This document shows, one piece after another, positions 42,326-54,638 of a stretch of 57,500 bases of DNA. The stretch is from Hormiphora californensis (taxonomy: Eukaryota > Ctenophora > Tentaculata > Cydippida > Pleurobrachiidae), in the NCBI GenBank assembly GCA_020137815.1, contig CM035360.1, forward strand, positions 4,513,355-4,570,854, in the 5' to 3' direction. Within the stretch, counting starts at the first letter, position 1. Every line of letters begins with the position of its first letter. The position numbers and the translations under genes were made by a program. The notes under the pieces are model-generated. The model was given only the letters and a program-made list of their open reading frames with translations. It ran no database searches and was not told where the DNA came from.

Positions 42326-43323
42326 CATGTTATTATGTGTGTAGTTGCGAGTGATGGATAATATGGGTTTGAATATTGATCTTTCAAGACGGGGTCATGG
42401 GAGATAGGGTACTGAGTAGATATTATTGAAATGTTTCTGTATGTTTCGTCCTCCTCAGCAAAAAACGGAAAAATACATGATCGAATGTGAGGTAGTAAAA
42501 GTTAAAAAAAAGAAAGAGGGATGTCAGAAAAATAATGTGAGAAAAAAGTGTGTGTGAGAATAAAAAAAAGAATCCCCACCCATGACAGATCTAGACACTG
42601 ACTTACTTGTAGATACGCCTTTTGGCAACTGTTTGACGTGTACAGTTGACTTTTCACACAATGGGACTGTGAATTGTGTAGTCTTGGCTACGCAATTCAC
42701 AGTGCTATATTGCTCTTGGAGGCTTCTACTATGAAGATTAACCCCCTCCAGAGCACCTTATTTTCAGAACTAAAAGACCTAAAGTAAATTCCTAAATCCT
42801 GAAATCCTACATGATATCTCCTAAGTGTGAAACTGATATTCCTCCATGATAACAAATAACCATGATAATAATAATCCAAGACAAAGCGAGTCCTAGTCAC
42901 AATGAACTAATGAGTAATGAGGACAATACTCAATTAGCGTTTATTTCTTTATTTTGTTCAGTATGTGGTAGGGTTGATTATCTCTGGACTCCGTTGCACG
43001 TTGGTGAATTTGGTTGTGTGCTTAATTGTTCGTATGTTAAGTACTTGCTTGTGTTTGTATGAATGTGTATGTGTATGACGTGTGTGTGTGTGTGTTGCAT
43101 GTATTTGTGTGTCCATCGGTGTTCAGTCTGTCTTTTGTATCTTATTTATTAATTATCTAAGTCCGTTTTTATTTTTATATAATTTATTATCTATGACGAC
43201 GAGGACGAATGTCTATAGGTTATTTCAGCGATGAAGCGCTTTAGAAAGCTTGCTATTATCGAGAGGACGCTGTTTAAGCTGATCGAGAATAGCATTATAT
43301 AGCTCAAAAGCGATTTAAATATG
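42326..43323. other. no gene; probable LINE 3' region and simple repeats
   Basis: AT-rich sequence with a TG-rich tract (about 43030-43100). No coding exon was recognised. It may be the 3' UTR of the adjacent retrotransposon fragment. Confidence 0.4.
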
Positions 43324-43490
43324 TATAATGTTATTGTTATTGTTATTAGTGTTGCTTTCGGGTCTCTCAAGAGAGCCCCTACCAATCATAGCTTGGTGGA
43401 CTAGACGACATGCGCTAGACCAGGATCGAACCCTGGACCTAATGCATGGGAGGCGAGTGTACTGGCCACTACACCACCGCTGCCTTACCC
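43324..43490 (-). mobile_element. tRNA-derived SINE-like unit
   Basis: On the minus strand a tRNA-like head starts near 43490 with an A box (TGGTGTAGTGG) and a B box (GGTTCGATCC, 43422-43432) at tRNA spacing. The D arm can pair (GTGT/ACAC), but the acceptor and anticodon stems do not, so it is not a working tRNA. A tail of (AATAAC)n repeats ends the unit. This is the layout of a Pol III SINE; the tail could instead belong to the preceding LINE. Confidence 0.55.
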
Positions 43491-43833
43491 CGCCGGGGGC
43501 CAGCAGCGTTTGCCAAATGTTTTTTTCAGATCGCCAGATTGGATTGGCATGCGTTGCAGAGTTTCCCACGGCTTCTAGGTCCCCAATTTCATTTGGGACT
43601 GCAGCGTAGGTATTCGGGTATTTTCCAATGCAAAATGATGCTGCCGGCTGCGAACTCATCAGGTACCCCTCGTACCCATACCTCTGTTCTCCCATGTCAC
43701 TTCCTGTCTACCCTAAACCTCGCACCAATTACTAGGCACTCCTCAGACCCCATGTAACTTCATGCTCCTAACTGTGTACATGTTACCAATTGCCTCTTAT
43801 GATTAATATTGTTGCTACCTAGGCAATGTAACT

Positions 43834-46581
43834 ATGGCGCAGGTATCAAGGACCTCAGGAGTACCTGCGTGGACAAGTAAAACCATCCAGATGGAGCCGA
43901 AGCTGTTTATAAAGATAAAACCATTGGCTATAAAGTCTCAAAAGGGCCACAAAATCAATACACGGTACGGTCTATATTTGTTGGGGTGTTGTGAAAACTG
44001 TCTTCATTTTCAAGACTCATTCAACATTCAGTTTGAACTACAGTTGAAGGTTGAAGTCTTCTCATGAGAAATTATGAAATATATATCGAGCAGACCGGTG
44101 TTCTTGATCTGTAATAAGTACAGTTGTGTTTTTCTAGGTCTGATTTCCGTTATTCATGTGCTGATCGAAGTAGGGACGAGATCTTTAGGGACAACTATGA
44201 GCGACGGCAGTATCAGGTTAGATAGTTGTAATTTAGATATTTGTAATTGCGTCTCGTGAAATAATTGGTACACAATGTTGGCAACGTTGAGCACTGTTAT
44301 GGTGGTATATCGGGTATATTGAAACTGTCAACTTATCACAACAGTTGTCTTCTTTCCAAGGTTAAAAAGTGTGGCTATTGGTCGGAGATATCTCGTCCTT
44401 ATCGACCTGTTGGAGATGTAGAGTTGGACACTAAAGCCCTGCTACTGAAGACGCTGAACCAAGCAGATTTTGGTTTCCTGGTTAGTGGGTTGTTGTGTGT
44501 TAGTAGTGTTTGAAAAATGGTGGTTTTGTTTTATTTGATAAGAGCGGTTATCACAACGAGGACCAGCTACGCCTGAAGATGATACTAGCTGGTCCCTCCT
44601 TCTCAGGAAGGAGAAAAGTGTATTCAAAAGGAGGAGCACAGAAGACGACTCCCAAAAACAAGAAATCGAAACTCTCTAAAGGTTAGTCCGTTAGAAAACC
44701 AGTTTGATCAATTTTCAGCGAACACGTGTCTGTTTTTACGAATACATCTTTTCAGTCGATGGTCTGAAAAGATGTCATACCTCCAAGATTGCACAAAATA
44801 TCGAGCGCTTATTTTGCTAATTTATTGTTTTTACACTTTTATATAAACCCCAATACCTCTCAGTTGAAGGACACACAAGAGAAACGAGAGCCATACAGTA
44901 GGACTGCAGAAACTATTATCAGGAGAGAACTGAGGGAGGGAAGAAGTAGGATGGCCGTCGTTAAATCTGGGAGCAACTTCTTCGACGTTATCGAGTATGA
45001 GCAAAGAGAAAAGGTTAGTTGGACTGTGCGAGATTTCAACCGTTATTGTACCGAATACCTGGTTTAATTCCCGGTAAAACCCAGTATTCTTCGATTTTCT
45101 TCCCTATTTAAATTCTTGGTCAGATTTCATTCAGATTAAATAACAGAATTCTTTCCCACTTCTTTAGGAAGATGCCTTGAACGCAGAGAAGAAACCGACA
45201 TATTCTAAGGAGAATTGGAGGCCTGCCAAAACAATAGCCCCCGGACGAGACGAAGAGTAAGCAATATATATCGGTCACACTGTCACCATGCAGCACTATT
45301 AATTGATTATTATGAATTGGAAAATGAACAGCATGTACTGAGCTTATATATATCCACTACACCTTGCAATCAACAGGAGTACGATGTTTTACCTTTTCAT
45401 ATACTTATTTGATAAAAACTGCTATTGACAGGTTACCATGCAGAGCAGTAGGTATTATCTAAACAATGATGCCTATAATAGTCAGGAACCGACCGAATCA
45501 GGAAATACTGGTCCCTGATTGGCTGATAACCAGTCATGTGACCAAAATATCGAGCTCTGATTGGATGTTTACTAGGTCTGTTCCGTCAACACTCCACTTA
45601 TTACAGGAGTGACAGTAGCATAGAATCAGACTCCTTCGGGGAAGGATTGAGCGAGGAAGATGAGATAGAGACAAAGAGGGATTATTGGTCTTCCCTGGGT
45701 ATCCCTTCCCCCAGCCCTTCGTAAGTAGGAGTAGTAGGGCCTCCTAGTCTAGTTTAGGAGGTATTAGTTGTTTGGGAAGCCTCTTCCTCCAATCTTTTTT
45801 AATTTTTGACTCGAATTATGATCTTTGTATCTCTTCATCTATATTTCACTTCTCTGTCTGCCCCATGACATAAATTCACACATCATCAATCTTGGCCGCT
45901 CCCCTGGCCCCCTGCACCGCGGCCCTCCAATACGAAGCTGTTGATCAAATTACTGGCATATGTTACCCCACGTTGGTTACCATGGCAACCAGAATAAAAC
46001 TCTCTAAATCTGACCCATGGCAACCGGCCCAGTATAATAAAACTCTGAAACTGTAAAGGTGTAAATTCCATAAATAGCCTCAGAAACTAAGGATATAAAG
46101 TTGCGAAAAAAGTGTTTAAAAGTTTGTTAAAACCAACAGGTGTGCACCAAATAGACCCACTCACCTCCCCACCCGTGATAATAGCAACTCACTTATCAAT
46201 TCAATTAACATATATGTTACTAACCTAGCTTCATCCCTCACCGTGAATATAACTGATATTATATTGAGTTGTTAATGTGTTTAGCAGGCACCATTGACTA
46301 AACATATGTCACAATTCATGTTTCATTTCTAAACCTAACGTCTCTAAACCAAGCGTATATACAGCTGTTATAGTAGAGAGGCGTATACAGATTTTAACCT
46401 TATTTTAGTACCACGATTAAGCTGAACTGCTATAATGTATATGTAGTAGGTGACTATGATTATTACTATCTCTTCTCTTTCTAGTGCCAGTACACGGAGA
46501 AAAAGTAGTTGCAAGTATCGGAAATCGATTTCTCCTCAACCACTCTACTTCACCTCTCCTTTATCCAGGTTTTTAATTTAT

Positions 46582-46634
<53 letters not shown>

Positions 46635-47220
46635 AAAAATAGAGAGATACTTTACGTGTGCTGCAGTGGTTTTATGAATTATAAGTGCGTGACAACTGCC
46701 ACTTAAAATTTATTCGACCTGCACTGTTACAGTTGGTATAAATTAACGAGAGAATGAATATATTACAAATATAATATAGAAGTTATGCAACATAATTGTG
46801 AAAATGTGATGCGGAGAATTTTATTACGGAAAACACCTTTTCAGGCTTTATGACAACACATATAACATGGCTCCTTGTGGTTGAATATTTACGTTATTCA
46901 GACTAAGTTACATCGTAGCGCCCCAGCGTCGACATATTTAGAGGCATTAGGCTCTGAAATTTTCTTTAAAAAAGTTGTATGCGGTAGCTACCGCATACAA
47001 CTTTTCTTCTAAACCAGTTGGCCTTTGGCCTTTATTACTCAGCCAATTAGAATCCAATTAAAATTTCCCAGTAAAGTTGGCAGCAGACAACACCATATAT
47101 TAAAAGGCGTGTGCAGCAGTTGTATCTGTGCCTTTTTCTCCCCACTAGGTACTAAAATAAAAGATAGTTCAAATTTTACTTTCTCTTTTTTAGCTGCCAG
47201 TACCCACAGTTATAGTGTCT
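43834..47220 (+). CDS. uncharacterised multi-exon protein
   Basis: Probable exons: 43834-43964 (ATG at 43834), 44142-44214, 44362-44480, 44540 to about 44682, 44867-45015, 45169-45257, 45609-45720, 46485-46568 and a short last exon near 47192-47214. Phases agree except between the fourth and fifth exons, where the donor used is unclear (44613 or 44682). The protein is hydrophilic: a basic N-terminus, RSRDEIFRDNYERRQYQ, KKCGYWSEISRPYRPVGDVE, a Lys-rich part (KTTPKNKKSKLSK), REPYSRTAETIIRRELREG, KENWRPAKTIAPGRDE, an acidic Ser-rich segment (SDSSIESDSFGEGLSEEDE) and a basic Ser/Pro end. No TM segment, signal peptide or domain I recognise. The GYWSE and Tyr/Arg-rich style recalls cilium-associated proteins, but that is only an impression. 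Confidence 0.5.
46582..46631 (+). repeat. (GA)n microsatellite followed by A run
   Basis: About 24 GA units directly after a likely splice donor (about 46569) of the uncharacterised gene. Confidence 0.85.
46970..47005. repeat. 36-bp perfect palindrome
   Basis: AAAAGTTGTATGCGGTAG is followed immediately by its exact complement. It lies in an intron or the 3' region of the uncharacterised gene. Confidence 0.9.
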
Positions 47221-47776
47221 GTTATTGTGCTTCATGAACTTTTCGTTACTGTGCTCCAGCTATTAATAGCTGACATTAAATTAGTGAGATGCAGCAGCTC
47301 TGTGAGATCATCATCGATTAATCATGTATGTACTAACTGACTACAGTCATGTTGTTGAAATATATTTTGCACTTTCACAAAAACTCTCTGACTAACTCAG
47401 TGTTCCTAGGTTTCTATTCTCGCCGTACTGCTTATTAGTGTAGCCTATAATTTCTCTGCCGTGCCTTAAACTCGTCCGCCTTCACTATTATATTAGAAAA
47501 GAATTTGAGGATACACCCGCCTTGCAATTGTAAATGACAGACTCTTTTTCTTCTCTTTTTGTACCCCGCTCTTTGCACTATATATGTACTATAACTGGCA
47601 CAAGATACCCATCTGTGTGTGTTCGGTGCCTCCCGTCGTAGATACCCATTATTGTTATGATCTAACCCTCCCTTTACATTTGTGTGTGTGGGCGCCCGAA
47701 ACACAGTCTAGCCAGGCAAACCCATTACCCACAGCTGTAACAACCCTCTCCACACATTATAGTCTACGCTCTCGTG

Positions 47777-48925
47777 ATGTCAAACTACTACTTACAATCC
47801 GCTCCCCTTCACATCCTCCAAGTTTCCTACTACATCTTCGTCTTGGTGTTTGGAGGCCTAGCCAACGCCTTCGTCATCTACGCCAGCTACCATTACAGGA
47901 GCTTCAACATGGGCCAAACGACAGTGACACTAGTTCGGCATATTGCCATTTGTGATCTGGGGTTTATTGTGATACCCCTGCTACCAGCCCTTATCACCCA
48001 TCTCTACCAGAGGTATATCTTTGGACTCATGTTCTGTCACGTGGAAACCTACCTGCGGTGTGTGAACTCTGTCTCCCAGATCACACTGGTGTTCCTCATT
48101 GCAACGTACCGGGTTATCAGAATTGTCCGCCCTGCTGGGTCCCAACGTGGTGCATTCCGCATTTCATCACGTCTCCTGTATGTGATTATTGGGTGTGTGT
48201 ACGTTGGTAGTGTGATAGTTACCATGGTAACGATAGGACGGGAGGGTACCTTGTATGCGCCAATGTGTCAGGGATTACTAAACCACACGGACCCCCATAT
48301 GTATTACCACCAAAGTGCAGGGGAGAAAGGAGTGACAGCAGCTGCGGGGGGTAACATTTCCCTGGCCACCATCAATGGATCAAATCTGACTAAAATCCCA
48401 AAGACTATGATGGAATTCATTATCATAATATTTGTCCCACTGACGGGCACAATATTAGCCAACTCGGTCATCTGGTGCGCCACAATCCTCCGGCTAGTTC
48501 TGGGTATGGGCCGTGTTCGGAACCTAAAACCAATCATCACGATCACCGTGGTGTCGTTACAGGTGGCGTTGTCATGGGTACCCATCCTGGTGATCATCAT
48601 AACACCCAGAACACCTGACACCCTCCTGAAGCTAGAACACATCTCCCTCAACCTCCATCTCTTCTGGATAACCACCAACCCCCTTGTTTACACGGCGTTT
48701 AGCCAGGGATTCCAAGGGTTCTTCCGGGAGCGGATGAGGGATATAGTGACGTGTGAGGCGTGTAAGAGTAGTGATGCGATCCAGCCCCCTGATACGGCGG
48801 TAGTGATGAGGAGGCAGAGTAATGCGGGGGGATCCCTCAGTGAGTGGAATGATTTGTACCTGCAACAAATGAGACATGCGGGGAGTGAGCCAGCTGATCC
48901 AACGAGAGGTCATAGTTTATTGTAA
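47777..48925 (+). CDS. class A (rhodopsin-like) GPCR, intronless
   Basis: Plasma-membrane receptor of 382 residues, ligand unknown. ATG at 47777, stop TAA. TM1 carries GGLANAFVIY (the GN motif is altered), TM2 HIAICDLGFIVIPL with Asp2.50, and TM3 ends FLIATYRVIRIV, where DRY is TYR. The Cys of TM3 (CHVETYLRC) can pair with the Cys in ECL2 (MCQGLL). ECL2 is long, with several N-glycosylation sites (NHT, NIS, NGS, NLT). TM6 has SWVPILVIII in place of CWxP, and TM7 has TTNPLVYTAFSQGF, a good NPxxY. The tail has a CEAC pair (possible palmitoylation) and Ser-rich stretches. Features fit orphan or amine/peptide/opsin-like receptors; there is no Lys in TM7, so it is not an opsin. Confidence 0.93.
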   Translation: MSNYYLQSAPLHILQVSYYIFVLVFGGLANAFVIYASYHYRSFNMGQTTVTLVRHIAICDLGFIVIPLLPALITHLYQRYIFGLMFCHVETYLRCVNSVSQITLVFLIATYRVIRIVRPAGSQRGAFRISSRLLYVIIGCVYVGSVIVTMVTIGREGTLYAPMCQGLLNHTDPHMYYHQSAGEKGVTAAAGGNISLATINGSNLTKIPKTMMEFIIIIFVPLTGTILANSVIWCATILRLVLGMGRVRNLKPIITITVVSLQVALSWVPILVIIITPRTPDTLLKLEHISLNLHLFWITTNPLVYTAFSQGFQGFFRERMRDIVTCEACKSSDAIQPPDTAVVMRRQSNAGGSLSEWNDLYLQQMRHAGSEPADPTRGHSLL

Positions 48926-48994
48926 CGACGTTACTGACAATTTAGTTATTAATTTATCATTTTAGGTTTCAGATTGAAATATCTCTATTATAAG

Positions 48995-49548
48995 TTGGAG
49001 ATGAACGTCGTCGAAGCCGTTCGTTAGGCGGTATCTACGCGACAGTGCTCCTTCATAGAATACTTTATGTGACCAAAGCTGTAAAGCTGTCATTCACACT
49101 TTTGACATGCCAGTCCCCATAGTTACCAATTCAGTTGCCATGGCAACCGTGTTATTGACGTTGAAAGGGGCGAAAAAAAACCAACCGGCGAAGCCGGGTG
49201 GGTTATTAGAAAGCCCTTACTTGAGGCGCACCCAATGGGTGCGCTAGTCTCTATGAACGTCGTCGAAGTGGTCGTTCGTTCAGTGTGTTTCTACGCGACA
49301 GTGCTCCTTCATAAAACACTTTATAGGCCCAAAGCTGTAAAGCTGTTGCTCACACTTTTGGAACTTCCAGTGGAAGTTAATTTATATTTTCGAATGACTT
49401 TTAACATGCCAGTCACCATGTTTACCAATTCAGTTGCCATGGCAACCGTGTTATTGACGTTGAAAGTGGCGAAATGAGCCACACGGCGAAGCCGGGTGGG
49501 TTATCAAAAGGCCCTTACTTGAGGCGCGCCCAACGGGTGCGCTAGTCT
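48995..49548 (+). repeat. tandem pair of about 280-bp repeats with Helitron-like 3' ends
   Basis: Two copies (about 48995-49243 and 49244-49548). Each starts near GAACGTCGTCGAAG and carries CGACAGTGCTCCTTCATA and CAATTCAGTTGCCATGGCAA. Each ends with CGGCGAAGCCGGGTGGGTTA, then a hairpin GCGC(A/G)CCCAA(T/C)GGGTGCGC abutting CTAGT. Hairpin plus CTAG followed by T recalls Helitron 3' termini. A related fragment is at 40318-40365. Confidence 0.5.
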
Positions 49549-49782
49549 GGTCTCTGGATAGAGTTTTACATTCAATGGTTTGTTGGATGTTATTAAAATA
49601 ATAATTAATTAATTAATTATTAAGAATGCGGTCCGTGAATCGCTCAACGTATGTTTTTTATCTGAATTTGAGTGCAACCAACCATCCATTTGACATTTTA
49701 GAATGAATTTTAGAATGAATATGTTTTGTATTTATCTGTGTAATTAATTGATTTATTTTAGTTTCGATTCTAAATGTGAATA

Positions 49783-49882
49783 CCGTCGGACCCCGATTTA
49801 CCAGCCCCTAATTTACTGGAACCAAGATTTACCTGGCAAAAATCCATTCCCCCGAGCATCCCGGTAAATCGGGATCCGACTG
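49783..49882. mobile_element. 100-bp pogo/Tigger-like MITE with TA duplication
   Basis: TA on both sides (49781-49782 and 49883-49884). The terminal inverted repeats differ at a few positions: CCGTCGGACCCCGATTTACC on the left against CAGTCGGATCCCGATTTACC read inward from the right. Size, TIR and TA target fit the Tc1/mariner-pogo group. Confidence 0.7.
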
Positions 49883-50331
49883 TACATGGTATAGATCAGA
49901 TAAAGACATGGATGCTAGGCCATACGTTTTAGAATTATGATTTATGAGACCTCCCAAGTGGTGCACTGGTGCATAGCCATGATTATTACTGTAATAATGT
50001 TGGCCTATATTTCTCTTCTTCTTATTCCTCAACACGCACGCTAATTACACTGGAAAATGATTTTGAATAATCAGCGCTGTGATCAATCACTTCTGCCGGG
50101 ACTATTGGCTATTCATATATAACACGAGAAAAGAGAGAACCTTGGCCTTGGGCTTGTGAGTGTGTGGTACCTTTCTGTGGTTCTGCTCCTACAAACTACA
50201 TACACAATTGGGGCCAGTAGGCATGATCATTGATCATTGATCAAAGTATTTATCTCTAGCGTTGAAGTGGGTATTGGGTATGGTAGAATTTTATGATTCT
50301 ACGCCCTCATATAATTACCACATGACCCATC

Positions 50332-50427
<96 letters not shown>
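50332..50427 (+). repeat. (CT)n microsatellite
   Basis: About 47 uninterrupted CT units. Confidence 0.95.
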
Positions 50428-50430
<3 letters not shown>

Positions 50431-51171
50431 TTCTCTCTTATCTGTCACCCGGCTAAAATCTAAATGATAGATCCAACATCTGCTACCCGCCTCCGACCCC
50501 ATTGAATTCTCTACGTTATCCACCACATCACATATTGTATTCCGTTTTCAAATTCGTTCTATAATAATCTTGTTCTCTGGAAAATAATATTCTAATAATA
50601 TGAGATGCCCTAGTAGTACTGAATTACGTCACATCGTGCTGACGGCTCACGGGGAGATATATCTCGACATAATATATCCTTTGTTTTTTGTTGTCTGGCT
50701 CCCAAACTGCTATAGGTAGTTGTTATTCAATGTTATTTGTATCTCACAGGTATAGATATAAGCCCAATAAACCCTCGCTTACTCCAATACTTTTGAATAA
50801 TTTATACAGAAATTTGAGCTCAGCTAATTTTTGAGGACCATTATTGACTAGTCATTTGTCCTCCCTCCAGGTCCCTATCTTATTTCTAACTCCATTCTAA
50901 CATATGGCCCACACGGCACTCATCCTAAAATGGTTAGCGAGAGGCCGCATGAGACCTATAATAGGTCCAACAAGACAAGAGGGCTGGAGGAGGTGCAATC
51001 ATACACCCTTTGTTTGATTTGAGCGTTCATTGTTCAATATCGCTGATTGTATGATCGCCCCACCTGTACGTCAGAAGCGTTCGTGATCTAGTTGTACCTT
51101 GCCATTCTCTCGTTAACGGCCGGTATGTAACAAATGATTTGATCATGCAGGTTTATATAAACACGGATGGT

Positions 51172-51174
<3 letters not shown>

Positions 51175-51243
<69 letters not shown>

Positions 51244-51262
51244 AAAAAGAGAGAGAGAAAGA
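51175..51262 (+). repeat. (GA)n microsatellite with A run
   Basis: About 32 GA units, a run of A, then GAGAGAGAGAAAG. The repeat is GA on the + strand here, opposite to its CT neighbours. Confidence 0.95.
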
Positions 51263-53003
51263 AAACAAAGAGACTCTGCCTGGGAGAGAGTGTATGTACC
51301 TGCCAATCTATTTGACAAGATTTGTTTACCCAGTTGACAGGGTCGTAGCGCGATTTCTCTTTTATTACCTTTCTGTTACACCTACCGTATTACTGACTAT
51401 CGTATGTACCATATTACTGACTATTGGGGCATACAATGAATTTACCAGTCGCACGTGAGGGTCAGGGGTCTGAACCAGACACCATTCTTATTATCAGGCT
51501 GACCTAGACAACATTCTTATTATCAGGCTGACCTAGACAACATTCAATATAGTCGAAGTCTTGTTCATGGGAACTGAACTATATTCTTATTGTTAACCCC
51601 GCTAAACTAGACGATATTATTAAGCTGCACTAGACTCGAAGTCTTGTTCATCTGTTATGGGAACTCCTCATGAGTTACTCCCTCTGTTACTCCTTTGTTC
51701 AAAGGTTTAATAGTCCTCCAGGACCAAATATATTAATTCTTGGAACTTGTACTATAATGATAATGTTCTTGTTTTCACTTTCACGTGGGCTAGTAAATTG
51801 ATCAACCCCCCCCCCCCCCACCCGCCCCCCCTGCTTAGTGCTTCGTTCCACAAAAGACTGCTGTGTGACAAACCCTGCTATAACAATTGAAACAATGCAG
51901 TTTGGGGAAACTTCTTATGTTTTCCATTTCTCAACCAGCGCACTTTGTCCCAGCCTGTTCTAGAAAGACTAAAGACCGTGGTGCTGTAACAACTCATTTT
52001 CAGGTGTTAAACAGTCATTTTCCATCTTTTTTATACTCTTTGAGACTTTTCATCTAGCCCTCTCCACTCTCTGTCTCCCTCTCTCTAAGATCCATCTGTT
52101 TTTACTGAAGAAGTGGGAGAGCAGGGGAAGAGCATGGGGGAAGTGATGTAGCAATGTCTGTTGTCTAGATGTACACCTCTATGAATAACGTATGCGAAAC
52201 TAGAACTTCGCCCTATCCTTTCCTTCCTTTTTTTTCATTTTCTCTCTTAGCTACTATCTATCCAGTATACAGATCCCTATCTCTTATATCACCCTCTCTC
52301 TGTCACGCTCTCTATTTTTCTATCTATCTGCTTCTCTATCTTCTTTCTACTGTAAGGTGATGTATGGTGATCTTTTCCCTCTTCCACAATTATGACATTG
52401 ATCATCAGTTACTTGTCTTAACTTGAACCTGACCTAAATTCCGTTCAAGCGGACTTATCCAACTCTTTTTCTTCCTTTGCAAAAATACCAATACAATCTA
52501 AATTCTAACTTTATTATTCCCTAAAATATACTAAGTATTTTTTCGCTTTACTTTTTATTCAGCTCTACCCCCTGTAATAACTTGCTCACTTCCTAATAAT
52601 TCCTATTTAATTTGTAGAAGCGCCATCACCTGATCACTGGTACTGGACGTCTCCAACATTCTCGGTTCAACATTAAAAGGAGTCACTGAAAATGGTGCCC
52701 CTCGTTCTCTCTATCACACTCTACTTTTCCCTCTCTCTATGAAGTATTATATTCCTCGCGTTGGTGGTTTTCCTGAAATGAGTGAATAATCATTATTCAG
52801 TTCCTTCCCATGGCTGAAATAGTTTCCAAGATTTCTATGTAGTAGATCAGGGCGATCGATTTTAGTAATGCGGTCTCTCGTTACAGCTCTCTTTCATTAA
52901 AACTTTTATGAAGGAGCAATTCTCTCGTTGCTAACGTCCGTCGACCGCGTCTACACCCAGTTTAAACACACTAACACTAACTCTCTTACTCACTAACTCT
53001 CTC

Positions 53004-53004
<1 letters not shown>

Positions 53005-53098
<94 letters not shown>
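53005..53098 (+). repeat. (CT)n microsatellite
   Basis: About 45 CT units with CTAT interruptions at the 5' side. Confidence 0.95.
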
Positions 53099-53100
<2 letters not shown>

Positions 53101-54516
53101 ACCCATCGCGTACACTTAACTTACAGAGAACAATGCCATCTACAAACTACTCGCGTCTGCTTAGGTCTCGCGTCGCAGTCTCTACGGCAGCCTGTACGGC
53201 ACGCGTCCCAGTCTGTACGGCACTTCATAAAGTTACTAACGATCTTCTGCACTAACGGCTAACCGGCTGACCACTTAATCTTATTATAATTTCTGTTTCA
53301 TCTCATAATTAGTACTTTTTTATCAGCCACAAATTGTGTAACCAGTGTCAGTGGTTAAATGCTGATGAATGAACTAGGCGTGGTGACTGGTCTAGAGCTG
53401 CTGGGCTATTAAGAATTTTTATAATTTGTCTGAGGTGCTTGCTTGTTCTTAGTCACACCGGCTTGTTTCGCCAAAGCTTATGCGATACAACAACACACTC
53501 CTAAGGGTATTTTGTGGAAGCTTTAGAACATGTTATAGAATAAAGGGACAATTAGGTGTCAGTCTTAGCTATTTTTGGCCAACTCGAGTGACGTCGGTGT
53601 GCAGTTCATGCAGGTGTTGATTGTTTGTGAATAGCTGGGCAAATTTACAGAGAAACAGAGAGTGAGGAACTCATATGAAGACTGAAGAGACAATTGTGAC
53701 TGGAAGAAACAGAGATATATCAATGAAAAGAGAGATCACAGTCTAATTGGGCAATTAAATGTTTGTTGGCAGGCCAAGTTTATTCCACTCTCAACACACG
53801 TGCCAGTTACCATGACGCCCAACAATAATTAGAGAGTAATTTCTAACTTGTGTTTTATAGATCTTTCCCTATCCCCTCTCTCGCTACATTCCACACACTT
53901 TTGTTGTTCTAGATCGGCTAGGCTTAGGTACGCTCAATGTATATAGTTAGGCGTGAGTGGGTTTAGCAATCTACTATGCATTTCCTTGTCCACAGTCCAC
54001 ACACACTAATTATTGCAGTTGGATGGAGAATGGAATATCTCTATTATAATTTTGTTGGACGGAGAATGGGAAGAGATAGATTATTAGTTTCACTGAGAGA
54101 GAGAAACAGCTGCTGCCACGTAGCTGTTTAAAGTTCTACATAACAACTCTGCAGCGCACACCCGGATATGTGTGTGCAGTGGTTATAACTGCCATTGTTC
54201 GTAGTTATAAAACATCTTGTGCTGCGATGATATACATTTAGGTCTTCCTCCTAGTGCCGTGCTGTGCATAAACCATGCTGCATTCAATCTCCTGATTTAA
54301 TTTTGGAAGTATATTGCTCGCTCTCTGATTGATATTTCCCACGTGTGTTCTATGATCTTTCTGAACTGCATTTTGTTGGGTTGATATCATCATGTAAATA
54401 TTATATCTTATTCTATAAATATATTGCATTAGAAAGACTATTTCTGATCTGCGATCATTTTAATTGCTTGTTTGGTGAGCTTTATATTATCCGTGTTTAC
54501 AATTTCAACACAACCA

Positions 54517-54589
54517 TCCCTACTAAAATTTAGTTCGACACGCGATTGTTAAACGATCGATTAACGATCGAACTAAATTTTAGTAGGGA
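54517..54589. mobile_element. 73-bp palindromic MITE-like element, copy 1
   Basis: TCCCTACTAAAATTTAGTTC at the left and its exact complement at the right, with an AACGATCGATTAACGATCG core. A related copy is at 57336-57442. Confidence 0.7.
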
Positions 54590-54599
54590 TACTACTCAC

Positions 54600-54638
54600 C
54601 GCCGATCCTCCTAATATAATACTAGGAGGATCGGTGAG
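54600..54638. repeat. hairpin next to the palindromic element
   Basis: CCGATCCTCCTAATAT and its near-complement ATACTAGGAGGATCGG face each other with a very short loop. Confidence 0.7.

Noticed and set aside
43400-43490. Functional tRNA-Gly gene
   Set aside because: A and B boxes and the D arm are present, but the acceptor and anticodon stems do not pair, so a SINE head is more likely.
52618-52695. Acceptor-like site followed by 24 open codons
   Set aside because: No upstream exon with a matching donor phase could be identified, so it is not annotated as a gene.
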